DNA of 64,000 bases from the NCBI RefSeq assembly GCF_000153225.1, contig NZ_CH724148.1, positions 1,878,842 to 1,942,841 on the forward strand. The letters run 5' to 3'. This document shows positions 27,382 to 36,191 of this stretch, piece by piece. A program made the position numbers and the translations under genes. The notes under the pieces are model-generated. The model worked only from the letters and a program-made list of their open reading frames with translations, made no database searches and had not been told where the DNA came from. This DNA comes from Polaribacter irgensii 23-P. GTDB taxonomy: Bacteria > Bacteroidota > Bacteroidia > Flavobacteriales > Flavobacteriaceae. Every line of letters starts with the position of its first letter. Position 1 is the stretch's first letter.

Positions 27382-27619
27382 AGGAATTTATGAGTAAAAA
27401 AAAGCTACTTTTTAACCAAAATAGAAGAAGTTTATTTTTTGAACATATTTTTCAATATTGTGGTTATATTCGTGAAAATGTTTTTATTACAAGGCATAGA
27501 GTGGTCTGTAATTTTTAAAATTAAAATTAAAATGTGCTATAATACGTTCGGATTTGACGTTGGTATAAAACGGTTAATATGAAAGTCTACGCACCATATT
27601 TTTTTAAAAAAACTGTTAA

Positions 27620-27645
27620 AATTTACTATGCATGCATAGTAAATT
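27620..27645 (+). promoter_or_regulatory. Perfect 26-bp palindrome in front of etfB, candidate operator
   Basis: The sequence is its own reverse complement over 26 bp, centred between 27632 and 27633, with core TATGCATGCATA. It ends 50 bp before the etfB ATG and overlaps the place where the -33 box of the putative etfB promoter would be, so a bound repressor could block transcription. There is no loop, which favours a protein-binding site over a terminator. The regulator is not identifiable here. Confidence 0.55.
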
Positions 27646-27695
27646 AAAAAAAAAACGTAATTTCGTCAACAAGAATTGAATAAAATCTATAATTT

Positions 27696-28442
27696 ATGAA
27701 AATATTAGTTTGTATTAGTCACGTTCCTGATACCACTTCAAAAATTAATTTCACGGACAATGATGCTGAATTTGATAAAAACGGTGTGCAATTTGTTATC
27801 AATCCTTACGATGAGTTTTGTTTGACAAGAGCAATGTGGTTTAAAGAGAAGCAGGGTGCTACGGTAACTGTAGTGAATGTTGGTGGAGCAGAAACAGAGC
27901 CCACACTGAGAAAAGCTTTGGCAATAGGCGCAGATGACGCAATCAGGATAAATGTAGCAGCAACAGACGGTTTTTTAGTAGCAAAAGAATTAGCAGCTGT
28001 AGTAAAAGCAGGTAGCTACGATCTTGTGTTAGCAGGAAAAGAGTCTGCAGATTATAATGGTCAAATGGTTCCAGGTATGCTGGCAGCTTTCGTTGATTAT
28101 AATTTTATAAATGGGTGTGTAGATTTAGAAATTGACGGCACAAGTGTAGCTGCAAAGAGAGAAATTGATGGAGGAAATGAAACTGTATCGACGTCTTTAC
28201 CTTTGGTAATTGGAGGTCAAAAAGGGATTGTAGAAGAAAAAGATTTGCGCATTCCAAATATGAGAGGAATTATGATGGCACGTAAAAAACCAATGCAGGT
28301 AGTGGAAGGCACGGGTGTTGTTGCGGCTACTAACAATATTTCTTTTGAAAAATTAGCTCCTAAAGGAGCCGTTAAGTTAATTGCTGCAGACAATTTAGAC
28401 GCATTAATCGACTTGTTGCACAATGAAGCAAAAGTAATATAA
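27696..28442 (+). CDS. etfB: Electron transfer flavoprotein, beta subunit
   Basis: A 248-aa ETF-beta/FixA subunit. It begins KILVCISHVPDTTSKINF and contains EFCLTRAMWFKEKQGATVTV, LAIGADDAIRI, LVLAGKESADYNGQMVPGML and MARKKPMQVVEG, all typical of the family. With EtfA it forms a soluble heterodimer that carries electrons from acyl-CoA and other dehydrogenases to the respiratory quinone pool. It is the first gene of the etfB-etfA pair, with 64 bp between them. The upstream palindrome suggests regulated expression. Confidence 0.95.
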   Translation: MKILVCISHVPDTTSKINFTDNDAEFDKNGVQFVINPYDEFCLTRAMWFKEKQGATVTVVNVGGAETEPTLRKALAIGADDAIRINVAATDGFLVAKELAAVVKAGSYDLVLAGKESADYNGQMVPGMLAAFVDYNFINGCVDLEIDGTSVAAKREIDGGNETVSTSLPLVIGGQKGIVEEKDLRIPNMRGIMMARKKPMQVVEGTGVVAATNNISFEKLAPKGAVKLIAADNLDALIDLLHNEAKVI

Positions 28443-28506
28443 CAGAAACTTAGGGAAAGAGTTTGTCTTTCAATAGTATAAAGAATAACAATTAAAAATA
28501 AAATAT

Positions 28507-29463
28507 ATGTCAGTTTTAGTTTTTGCCGATTCAACGGACGGAAAGTTTAAAAAAACTTCTTTTGAAGTAGTCTCTTATGGAAAGAAAGTTGCGGAGCAAG
28601 TAGCAAGTAATTTAGTTGTTTTAACAATAAATGCCAATGATGCTTCAGAGTTATACAAATACGGAGCAGCGAAAGTTATTGCGATTACAAATGATGCGCT
28701 GCTAACTTTTAACGCAAAAGAGTATGCCGCAGTTATTGTAGCAATCGCACAAAAAGAAAATGCAACAATTGTTGTTATGGACTCGAGTATCAATGGTTTG
28801 TATGTATCGCCAATGGTTGCTGTAAGTTTAGATGCAGGTTATGCATCAAATACAGTAGCTCTGCCATCCAGCACAGATCCTTTTACAGTGAAAAGAAAAG
28901 CATTTTCTAACAAGGCATTTTCAAATACCATTATCTCTTCAGAGAAAAAAGTAATTGCATTGGCTAAAAATTCTTTTGGAATTCATGAAAATCCAGTAGC
29001 TGGAATTTTAGAGAATTTTGACGTTCAAGTAGCAGCATCGGGGGTTGTGTCAGAAAAAGTTGAGAGAGTTACAGGTAAAGTAACTATCGCAGATGCGGAC
29101 ACCGTAGTTTCAGCAGGAAGAGGAATGAAAGGTCCTGAAAACTGGGGAATGATTGAGGAGTTGGCATCCGTTTTAGGAGCTGCAACAGCTTGTTCTAAAC
29201 CAGTTTCTGATTTAGGTTGGCGTCCTCATGGCGAACATGTAGGACAAACAGGTAAGCCCGTAGCGTCTAATTTATACATTGCTATTGGTATTTCTGGTGC
29301 CATTCAGCATTTAGCAGGAATCAACGCATCCAAGGTGAAGGTTGTTATCAATTCAGACCCTGAAGCGCCTTTCTTTAAAGCTGCAGATTACGGTGTTGTT
29401 GGTGACGCTTTTGAAGTAATTCCAACATTGATTGAAAAGCTAAAAGCATTTAAAGAGGCATAG
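28507..29463 (+). CDS. etfA: Electron transfer flavoprotein, alpha subunit
   Basis: A 318-aa ETF-alpha/FixB subunit. The C-terminal FAD-binding domain is clear: SAGRGMKGPENWGMIEELAS, PVSDLGWRPHGEHVGQTGK, YIAIGISGAIQHLAGI and INSDPEAPFFKAADYGVVGD. The N-terminal domain is the Rossmann-like half that packs against EtfB. It follows etfB in the same direction and ends in a strong terminator at 29491-29520. Confidence 0.95.
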   Translation: MSVLVFADSTDGKFKKTSFEVVSYGKKVAEQVASNLVVLTINANDASELYKYGAAKVIAITNDALLTFNAKEYAAVIVAIAQKENATIVVMDSSINGLYVSPMVAVSLDAGYASNTVALPSSTDPFTVKRKAFSNKAFSNTIISSEKKVIALAKNSFGIHENPVAGILENFDVQVAASGVVSEKVERVTGKVTIADADTVVSAGRGMKGPENWGMIEELASVLGAATACSKPVSDLGWRPHGEHVGQTGKPVASNLYIAIGISGAIQHLAGINASKVKVVINSDPEAPFFKAADYGVVGDAFEVIPTLIEKLKAFKEA

Positions 29464-29490
29464 GTTCTTAAAATGCGTTTATCAATAAAA

Positions 29491-29525
29491 AAATCTATCA
29501 GAATTTATTCTGATAGATTTTTTTA
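29491..29525 (+). terminator. Terminator of etfBA
   Basis: AAATCTATCAGAAT (29491-29504) and ATTCTGATAGATTT (29507-29520) form a 14-bp perfect stem followed by T-rich sequence. Confidence 0.85.
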
Positions 29526-29761
29526 TTCTTTAAAATTTTTTTAAGCAATAGAGTCCTTAGATTTAATTTTTTTACGCCCTCGTTTTTTTCATGGCGTTCA
29601 TATCGGTATTTAGGCAGCTGCATTATTTGACATCCCTCATTGTTACAAAATAAAATATAAATTCAGAAAGAATAAGCGTTTTCACTATTTAATTTTTAGT
29701 AAATTGTGCCCCGAAAACTAGCTTTAGAGATGTTTTTAAAAGCTATTTTACAGAAAGATAT

Positions 29762-30376
29762 ATGAGTTTAATAAAACTAACTATAAAGGGAATATCCTAT
29801 AGCCAAACACAGACTGGGGCTTATGCGCTTGTATTAAGTGAGGAAGATGGAGGACGCACCTTACCAATTATTATTGGTGCTTTTGAAGCACAATCTATTG
29901 CCATTGCATTAGAAAAGGAGATTCGACCTCCGAGACCTTTAACGCATGACTTGTTTAAGACGTTTTCCGATCGATTTTCTATTGCAATCAAAGAGGTAAT
30001 CATTCACAAATTAGTAGATGGTGTTTTCTTTTCAAGCTTGGTATGTGAAAAAGAAGGTGTGGAAGAGATTATAGATACGAGAACATCGGACGCAATTGCA
30101 ATTGCAGTGCGTTTTGAAGCACCGATTTTTACATATGAAAATATTTTAGAAAAGGCAGGTGTCTTTTTAAAAACAGAAGATACATTGGGTCTGAATGATC
30201 CTTCAGAAACCAATGAAATGTCATTGGATACAAAAAATTTATTAGGAGTGGACAAAGATTCTTCCTATTCAAAATTATCAATTTCTGATTTAAATGAAGA
30301 GTTGGATAAAGCGGTTTCTGATGAAAACTATGAGTTAGCCGCCAAGATAAGAGACGAAATGAGCAAGCGCTCTTAA
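29762..30376 (+). CDS. Bifunctional nuclease-family protein (DUF151) with UVR domain
   Basis: A 204-aa protein. Residues 1 to about 125 are a BFN/DUF151 domain (IKLTIKGISYSQTQTGAYAL, EEDGGRTLPIIIGAFEAQSI, DTRTSDAIAIAVRFEAPIFT). The last ~40 residues form a UVR motif (LNEELDKAVSDENYELAAKI), a helical hairpin found in UvrB/UvrC and Clp adaptors. Proteins of this architecture occur widely in Bacteroidetes; plant and archaeal relatives have been reported to have nuclease activity, but the bacterial function is unclear. It is followed 14 bp later by the NupC-type transporter gene and is probably co-transcribed with it. Confidence 0.85.
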   Translation: MSLIKLTIKGISYSQTQTGAYALVLSEEDGGRTLPIIIGAFEAQSIAIALEKEIRPPRPLTHDLFKTFSDRFSIAIKEVIIHKLVDGVFFSSLVCEKEGVEEIIDTRTSDAIAIAVRFEAPIFTYENILEKAGVFLKTEDTLGLNDPSETNEMSLDTKNLLGVDKDSSYSKLSISDLNEELDKAVSDENYELAAKIRDEMSKRS

Positions 30377-30390
30377 AACTCATTTAATTT

Positions 30391-32145
30391 ATGAAGAATT
30401 TATGTTTAACTATCTTTTGTCTTATTTCATTAAATTTCGTTGGGCAAAACATAGCGCAAGATTGGAAGATTGACAGTATTCTAAATACAACAGCAACGTC
30501 TTTACCGCGATTAGTAGCATCTCAAGTGTTTTCATTGGAAGATGGGAAATTTGAATTCTCAGCAGTTGGTGAAGATAGTGTCACTTCGGGAACCTATATC
30601 AAGCAACAGAACTTGCTTATTTTACACCATCAAAAGCCAAAAGAAGAGTTAAGATATTTTAATATTATTTCTTTTGAGCCTGCTCGTTTAGTGATTTCAG
30701 AGGGGGCAGTAACCTATTATTTTTCATTGCAAAAAGCTTTAGATTCAAAACTTTCAGAAAATAAAGAGGATTTATTAGTTCCAATGGCAACACTGAAAAA
30801 GCCACTACTGGATGCAGAGGAAGCTCAAATTATTCCAAGCTCAAACTTTACCTTTACAAGTTTTTGGAGAGGGGTTTTAGGAATGTTTTCATTGATCGTA
30901 ATTGCATTTTTATTCAGTGCTAATAGAAGAGCAATTAATTGGAAAAGAGTTGCTATTGGCTTGTCTTTACAAATCGTAATTGCCGTAGGTGTTTTGAAAA
31001 TATCTCTAATCCAGAATGCCTTTGAATTAGTGGGAAAGCTTTTCATAGAAATTTTAGAATATACAAAAGCGGGAAGTTCGTTTTTGTTTGCAGGTTTGAT
31101 CTCTGATATGGATTCATTTGGATATATTTTTGCCTTTCAAGTGTTACCCACCATTATTTTCTTTTCAGCATTGACTTCTTTATTATTTTATTTAGGCGTT
31201 ATCCAATGGATTGTAAAGGTTTTGGCGATCGTACTTTCAAAGTTTTTAGGTATTTCTGGGATGGAAAGTTTGTCTGTTGCAGGGAATATTTTTTTAGGGC
31301 AAACAGAGGCACCTTTGCTAATTAAGGCCTATTTAGAAAAGATGAACAAGTCTGAAATGCTCTTGGTAATGATTGGCGGAATGGCAACGGTTGCAGGTGC
31401 TGTTTTGGCTGCTTATATAGGGTTTTTAGGAGGTGGAGATAAAGAGTTAGAATTGGTTTTTGCCAAACATTTGCTTGCAGCTTCTGTCATGGCGGCCCCT
31501 GGCGCTATTGTAATCTCTAAAATTTTATATCCTCAGACAGAAGATGTAAACACAGATGTTACTGTTTCTCAAGAAAAGATAGGTTCTAATATTTTAGATG
31601 CAGTTGCGAATGGTACCACAGAAGGTTTGCGTTTAGCAGTAAATGTTGGTGCAATGTTGTTGGTTTTTGTGGCAGTGATTGCGATGCTTAATGGAGGTTT
31701 AGATTTGATTGGAAGTTTGACACATTTAAATGAAGTAATTGCATCAAACACTACTTATGATAGACTATCTATAGAGTTTATTTTAGGATATGCTTTTGCT
31801 CCTCTAATGTGGTTGATAGGGGTGCCAACAGTAGATATGACCCTTATGGGGCAGTTGTTAGGAATTAAATTAGCAGCCAGCGAGTTTGTTGGTTACATTC
31901 AGTTGGCAGAATTAAAGGATGTGGCAAGTGCTACACATTTGGCTTATAATAAATCAATTATAATGGCGACCTATATGCTTTGTGGTTTTGCAAATTTTGC
32001 CTCTATTGGTATTCAAATAGGGGGAATAGGTTCTTTAGCACCAGGGCAGCGGAAAACATTATCAGAATTTGGAATGAAAGCGCTAATTGGAGGTACAGTT
32101 GCTTCTTTAATGTCTGCAACTATCGCAGGTATGATTATAGGCTAG
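30391..32145 (+). CDS. NupC-family nucleoside transporter with extra N-terminal periplasmic domain
   Basis: A 584-aa protein. The C-terminal ~420 residues are a concentrative nucleoside transporter (CNT/NupC): GMFSLIVIAFLFSANRRAIN, GNIFLGQTEAPLLIKAYL, GGMATVAGAVLAAYIGFLGG, GYAFAPLMWLIGVP and CGFANFASIGIQIGGIGSLA. It probably uses Na+ or H+. The first ~20 residues are a signal sequence and residues ~22-120 form an additional soluble beta-rich domain (EFSAVGEDSVTSGTYIKQQN, YFNIISFEPARLVISEGAVT), which resembles a lipocalin-like stretch and is absent from E. coli NupC (400 aa). Its location suggests a periplasmic domain attached to the carrier. It probably works in nucleoside uptake, together with the secreted nucleotide-degrading enzymes. 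Confidence 0.9.
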   Translation: MKNLCLTIFCLISLNFVGQNIAQDWKIDSILNTTATSLPRLVASQVFSLEDGKFEFSAVGEDSVTSGTYIKQQNLLILHHQKPKEELRYFNIISFEPARLVISEGAVTYYFSLQKALDSKLSENKEDLLVPMATLKKPLLDAEEAQIIPSSNFTFTSFWRGVLGMFSLIVIAFLFSANRRAINWKRVAIGLSLQIVIAVGVLKISLIQNAFELVGKLFIEILEYTKAGSSFLFAGLISDMDSFGYIFAFQVLPTIIFFSALTSLLFYLGVIQWIVKVLAIVLSKFLGISGMESLSVAGNIFLGQTEAPLLIKAYLEKMNKSEMLLVMIGGMATVAGAVLAAYIGFLGGGDKELELVFAKHLLAASVMAAPGAIVISKILYPQTEDVNTDVTVSQEKIGSNILDAVANGTTEGLRLAVNVGAMLLVFVAVIAMLNGGLDLIGSLTHLNEVIASNTTYDRLSIEFILGYAFAPLMWLIGVPTVDMTLMGQLLGIKLAASEFVGYIQLAELKDVASATHLAYNKSIIMATYMLCGFANFASIGIQIGGIGSLAPGQRKTLSEFGMKALIGGTVASLMSATIAGMIIG

Positions 32146-32291
32146 TGGTGCGTTGCTTTAAATACTTCTGAATGAGCATTAATAAATTTCATATAGTATA
32201 AAGTAAGCTTCTAAAAATAGGATCAAAGCTTTTTTAATTTTACATGCGTCCGGTTTATCATGTAAACAAATACACAATTATACATATCAAA

Positions 32292-33116
32292 ATGAAGCAA
32301 TATCACGATTTAGTAAAACATGTTCTAGAGAGCGGAAATGAAAAAGGAGATCGAACAGGAACCGGAACAAAAAGTGTTTTTGGTTATCAAATGCGTTTTG
32401 ATCTGAGTGAAGGTTTTCCGATGGTAACCACTAAGAAATTACACTTAAAATCAATCATTTATGAGTTGCTTTGGTTCATAAAAGGAGATACAAATATCAA
32501 ATATTTGCAGGATAACGGTGTTAAAATATGGAACTCCTGGGCAGATGAAAATGGGGATTTAGGTCCTGTTTATGGCCATCAATGGCGGAATTGGAATAGT
32601 GATGATATCGATCAACTAAAAGAGGTAATAACCACCTTAAAAACAAACCCAAATTCTAGAAGAATGATGGTGGCCGCTTGGAATCCGTCAGTAATGCCAG
32701 ATACAGCCGCAAGTTTTTCGGATAACGTAGCAAATGGGAAGGCTGCATTGCCTCCCTGTCATGCTTTTTTTCAGTTCTATGTGGCGGATGGAAAGCTGTC
32801 TTGTCAGTTGTACCAGAGAAGTGCAGATATTTTTTTAGGAGTGCCTTTTAATATTGCAAGTTATGCACTGTTTACAATGATGATGGCGCAAGTTTGTGGT
32901 TATGAGGCAGGAGAGTTTATTCACACTTTTGGAGATGCTCATATCTATAACAACCATATCGAACAATTAGAGCTGCAATTATCTAGAGAGATCAGGCCAT
33001 TGCCAAAAATGAAGCTAAATGCGGCCATTGAAGATATTGAAAACTTCACCTTTGAAGATTTTGAATTATTAGAGTACAATCCACACCCTCACATTAAAGG
33101 TAAGGTAGCGATTTAG
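32292..33116 (+). CDS. thyA: Thymidylate synthase
   Basis: A 274-aa enzyme that methylates dUMP to dTMP with methylene-tetrahydrofolate. Motifs are [18 protein letters not shown] near the N-terminus, [19 protein letters not shown], the catalytic cysteine in [33 protein letters not shown] and [12 protein letters not shown]. An in-frame ATG at 32244 would add 16 unconserved residues; the family normally begins at MKQYHDLV, so 32292 is chosen. It is followed after 150 bp by folA, giving the usual thyA-folA pairing, because ThyA produces the dihydrofolate that FolA reduces. Confidence 0.96.
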   Translation: MKQYHDLVKHVLESGNEKGDRTGTGTKSVFGYQMRFDLSEGFPMVTTKKLHLKSIIYELLWFIKGDTNIKYLQDNGVKIWNSWADENGDLGPVYGHQWRNWNSDDIDQLKEVITTLKTNPNSRRMMVAAWNPSVMPDTAASFSDNVANGKAALPPCHAFFQFYVADGKLSCQLYQRSADIFLGVPFNIASYALFTMMMAQVCGYEAGEFIHTFGDAHIYNNHIEQLELQLSREIRPLPKMKLNAAIEDIENFTFEDFELLEYNPHPHIKGKVAI

Positions 33117-33137
33117 AGGTAGTGTTGTTAAAAACTG

Positions 33138-33162
33138 AATCCTACTTTCGGCAGGATTTTAT
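33138..33162 (+). terminator. Possible weak terminator of thyA
   Basis: AATCCT (33138-33143) pairs with AGGATT (33153-33158), followed by TT. The stem is short, so some read-through toward folA is likely. Confidence 0.35.
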
Positions 33163-33216
33163 ATCGTTTTATTGAGAAATATAAAGAGCATTTTTTTTGT
33201 AAATTATTTAAAAAAC

Positions 33217-33247
33217 TTGAAAGCTGTATTCATTTCTCTTATTTTTG
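33217..33247 (+). promoter_or_regulatory. Promoter of folA
   Basis: TTG (33217-33219), a 20-nt spacer and TATTTTTG (33240-33247) fit the Bacteroidetes promoter. It lies 19 nt before the folA ATG, showing that folA can be transcribed independently of thyA. Confidence 0.6.
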
Positions 33248-33266
33248 TCTAAAATATTTTTATTAT

Positions 33267-33755
33267 ATGATTACAGTAATAGCTGCAGTAGCAGAAAATA
33301 AAGCTATCGGAAGAAATAATGATTTGATTTGGAGTTTGTCAGCAGACTTAAAAAGGTTTAAAAAGGTCACTACAGGCCATTATATTTTAATGGGTAGAAA
33401 CACATTTGAGTCCATAGGAAGGCCATTGCCAAATAGAACTACTATAATAATCACAAGAAATAAAAGTTATTTTAAAGAAGGGTGTCTAATCGCTGGTAGT
33501 TTGGAGGAAGCAATCGAATTGGCAAAAGAACAGGAGCAAATTTTCATTATTGGTGGTGCCCAAATTTACAAAGAAACAATTGCTAAAAATTTAGCAGATC
33601 AATTAGATGTGACATTAGTGCATGAGGTCTTTGATGCTGATGTTTATTTTCCAGAAATAGATACCAAGATTTGGAAAGAAACAAAAAGAGAGTCCTTCAA
33701 AGCAGATGATAAAAATGAGTTTGACTATAGTTTTATTTCTTATCAAAAAATTTAA
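33267..33755 (+). CDS. folA: Dihydrofolate reductase
   Basis: A 162-aa enzyme reducing dihydrofolate to tetrahydrofolate with NADPH. The sequence opens ITVIAAVAENKAIGRNNDLI, followed by the Met20-loop-like IWSLSADLKRFKKVT, then YILMGRNTFESIGRPLPNRT and FIIGGAQIYKE for cofactor binding. The length is standard for bacterial DHFR. It converges with the DUF6146 lipoprotein gene and their stop codons overlap. Confidence 0.96.
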   Translation: MITVIAAVAENKAIGRNNDLIWSLSADLKRFKKVTTGHYILMGRNTFESIGRPLPNRTTIIITRNKSYFKEGCLIAGSLEEAIELAKEQEQIFIIGGAQIYKETIAKNLADQLDVTLVHEVFDADVYFPEIDTKIWKETKRESFKADDKNEFDYSFISYQKI

Positions 33756-34186
33756 TTGTATCGATCGGTTCTAAAACCACCTCCTAAATTCATTTTATAC
33801 TTTCTTTGTGCGAAGAGAAAGTAGTTAAAAAGCTTGTAGTTTACCTCGTAACCATAATCTATTCCAGCTTGATAATCGATCCTGTTTTCATAAATAGCTT
33901 GATTATAGCGAGTTGGGCTTAGTGCTCTTCGGTTCCAATTTTGAACCCAAAATATATTTCTAGCTTCCATATAACTTTGACTGTAGAATCCTTCAGGTTT
34001 TGCAATACCAGCTAAATACGCAGTAAAACCAATATCAATTATTATAATTCGATACTCTAAACTATCGTTAGCAATGACTACAGGCTCCTCGGTAGGTGTT
34101 TTTGTTTTATTTATGGCAGATGAACCACAAGCCCAAAGAAGCAAACTGGCAGATAAGACAAAAAGCAACATTTTTAATGATTTCAT
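33752..34186 (-). CDS. DUF6146-type lipoprotein
   Basis: A 144-aa protein with a lipoprotein signal peptide (lipobox LWAC, Cys20). The rest matches what I recall of the flavobacterial family DUF6146, with the conserved-looking segments SLEYRIIIIDIGFTAYL, YSQSYMEARNIFWVQNWNRR and GYEVNYKLFNYFLFAQRKYK. Its function is unknown. It overlaps the 3' end of folA by 4 bp on the opposite strand and is transcribed alone. Confidence 0.75.
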   Translation of the reverse strand: MKSLKMLLFVLSASLLLWACGSSAINKTKTPTEEPVVIANDSLEYRIIIIDIGFTAYLAGIAKPEGFYSQSYMEARNIFWVQNWNRRALSPTRYNQAIYENRIDYQAGIDYGYEVNYKLFNYFLFAQRKYKMNLGGGFRTDRYN

Positions 34187-34287
34187 AATCAGGTAATTTG
34201 GTACGACTAAAGTTGCAAAGATTATTCCAAAATGGGTAGGTTTTTAATTCTTTTAACATTATTTTTAAAATGTGAAATCACCGTATT

Positions 34288-35634
34288 ATGAATAAAAAAA
34301 TAGCATTAATGGCGATTGTTTGCTTCTGTTTTTCTTGTCAAAAGACACAGGAAATTACAACAGAATATAACATTCTTACAGAGCAGGAAAGAGCGGTTTT
34401 AAAAGATAAGATTTTAGAAGACAGGTTTACAAACCTATTACCACAATTAATGGACGATTCGGATATTGATATGTGGTTATTAATTTCTAGAGAATACAAT
34501 GAAGATCCTATTCTAAAAACAATGCTGCCAGCAACATGGTTACATGCAAGGAGAAGAACTATTATTGTTTTTTTTAGGGATAAAAGTAAAAATACTTTAG
34601 AGAGAATTGCAGTAGCCAGGTATGATATTGGAAAAAGTATTCAATCTGCTTGGAATAAGGAAAAAGAGCCAAATCAATGGAAAGCGTTAGCGGAGATTAT
34701 TAAAGAGAGAAATCCTGACAAAATAGGGATTAATATGTCTAAGTATTTTGCATTGGCAGATGGCTTAGTGAAAACAGAGTACGATGCGCTGTTTGAAAAT
34801 CTTCCTATTGCATATCAAAATAAATTAGTCTCTGCAGAAAAACTGGGAATTGGTTGGATCGAAACGAGAACTGCAATGGAGCTAAAACTCTTTCGAAAAT
34901 TGGCAACAATTACGCATGATATTATAGACGAAGCATTTTCTGCTAAGGTCATAGAAACTGGAAAAACTACAACGGATGATGTGGTTTGGTTTATGCGCCA
35001 AAAAGTTACAGATTTAGGGCTGCAAACCTGGTTTCATCCTACAGTAGATGTGCAAAGAGATGTGGAAGCTCTAAGGTCTCAGATTGCGTCTTTTTCCAAA
35101 GGTGAACAAGAAAAAACGATTCAAAAAGGAGATTTGTTGCATTGTGATTTTGGCATTACTTATATTGGCTTAAATACAGACTGCCAACAACATGCCTATG
35201 TTTTAAAAGAGGAAGAAAATGAAGTTCCTATTTTTTTGAAAGAAGCATTTAAAAAAGGAAATAGGGTTCAAGATATTCTGACAAATAATATGCGCCTAGG
35301 TCTTACAGGAAACGAAATTCTGAAAAAATCTTTAGTTCAGGGTAGAGAAGAGGGTTTAATGCCTTCCATTTACACGCATCCTTTGGGAAAATATGGACAC
35401 AGTGCTGGAACTACAATTGGCATGTGGGATGCTCAAAATGGAGTTCCTTTTAATGGAGCATATCCGCTGCATAAAAACACAGCATATGCTATTGAATTAA
35501 ATACCACGGTTGCCATAAAAGAATGGAACAAAGACATTCGAATTATGCTAGAAGAGGCTGGTTTTTTTGGTGATACCACTTTTGAATACATAAATGAAAG
35601 GCAAACTGAAATAAAACCAATCAAATCAAAATAA
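34288..35634 (+). CDS. M24-family metallopeptidase (Xaa-Pro aminopeptidase-like), lipoprotein
   Basis: A 448-aa protein with a creatinase-like N-terminal domain and a pita-bread M24 domain. The N-terminus looks like a lipoprotein signal (CFSC, Cys17). The five metal ligands of M24 peptidases can be placed: two Asp in LLHCDFGITYIGLNTD, His in THPLGKYGHSAGT, Glu in AIELNTTVA and Glu in IMLEEAGFFG. It should remove N-terminal residues next to proline from extracytoplasmic peptides. Its stop codon is directly followed by the tag start codon, so the M24 gene, tag and the next membrane protein appear to be co-transcribed, although their roles seem unrelated. Confidence 0.87.
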   Translation: MNKKIALMAIVCFCFSCQKTQEITTEYNILTEQERAVLKDKILEDRFTNLLPQLMDDSDIDMWLLISREYNEDPILKTMLPATWLHARRRTIIVFFRDKSKNTLERIAVARYDIGKSIQSAWNKEKEPNQWKALAEIIKERNPDKIGINMSKYFALADGLVKTEYDALFENLPIAYQNKLVSAEKLGIGWIETRTAMELKLFRKLATITHDIIDEAFSAKVIETGKTTTDDVVWFMRQKVTDLGLQTWFHPTVDVQRDVEALRSQIASFSKGEQEKTIQKGDLLHCDFGITYIGLNTDCQQHAYVLKEEENEVPIFLKEAFKKGNRVQDILTNNMRLGLTGNEILKKSLVQGREEGLMPSIYTHPLGKYGHSAGTTIGMWDAQNGVPFNGAYPLHKNTAYAIELNTTVAIKEWNKDIRIMLEEAGFFGDTTFEYINERQTEIKPIKSK

Positions 35635-36186
35635 ATGAAAAACAGGTGTTCTTGGGTTTCCGAAAATTCTTTGTGTATTGAATATCACGACAAGGAATGG
35701 GGAGCACCTGTTTTTAACGATCAAATACTTTTTGAATTTTTAATTTTAGAAACTTTTCAAGCAGGATTAAGTTGGAGTACAATTTTAAATAAAAGAGCAC
35801 AATTTAGAATTGCTTTCGATGGTTTCGATTGTCAAAAAATAGCAAAATATACAGAAGAAAAGTATAAACTTTTAATGCAAGATCGCGGTATTATACGAAA
35901 TAGTTTAAAGATAAGAAGTGCCATAACAAATGCACACTGTTTTATGGCAGTGCAAAAGGAATACGGATCTTTCTCTAAATTTATTTGGGCATACGTTTTA
36001 GGAAAACCGATTCTTAATACATTTGAGAATGCTTTAGCGGTGCCAGCATCCACAGTATTGTCAAAAGTAATCTCTAAAGATTTAAAAAAGTTAGGGTTTA
36101 AATTTATGGGACCCACCACCGTATATGCGTATATGCAGGCTGTGGGTTTGGTGAAAGATCACACTACAGATTGTTTTAAATTTTAG
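35635..36186 (+). CDS. tag: DNA-3-methyladenine glycosylase I
   Basis: A 183-aa base-excision repair enzyme removing 3-methyladenine from alkylated DNA. The zinc-binding set of Tag is complete: Cys5, His18, His176 and Cys180. The segments CSWVSENSLCIEYHDKEWG and LILETFQAGLSWSTILNKR are diagnostic. The start codon follows the M24 stop with no gap; a membrane-protein gene starts 6 bp after its end. Confidence 0.95.
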   Translation: MKNRCSWVSENSLCIEYHDKEWGAPVFNDQILFEFLILETFQAGLSWSTILNKRAQFRIAFDGFDCQKIAKYTEEKYKLLMQDRGIIRNSLKIRSAITNAHCFMAVQKEYGSFSKFIWAYVLGKPILNTFENALAVPASTVLSKVISKDLKKLGFKFMGPTTVYAYMQAVGLVKDHTTDCFKF

Positions 36187-36191
36187 AAAAA

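Larger units (their letters stand above)
27345..27695. other. Divergent regulatory region between pdhB and etfB
   Basis: A 351-bp AT-rich spacer with no gene. It contains a -7-like TACTTTTG on the minus strand (27374-27381), a perfect 26-bp palindrome at 27620-27645 and, just after it, TAATTTCG (27658-27665), a near match to the -7 element 31 nt before the etfB ATG. Confidence 0.6.
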
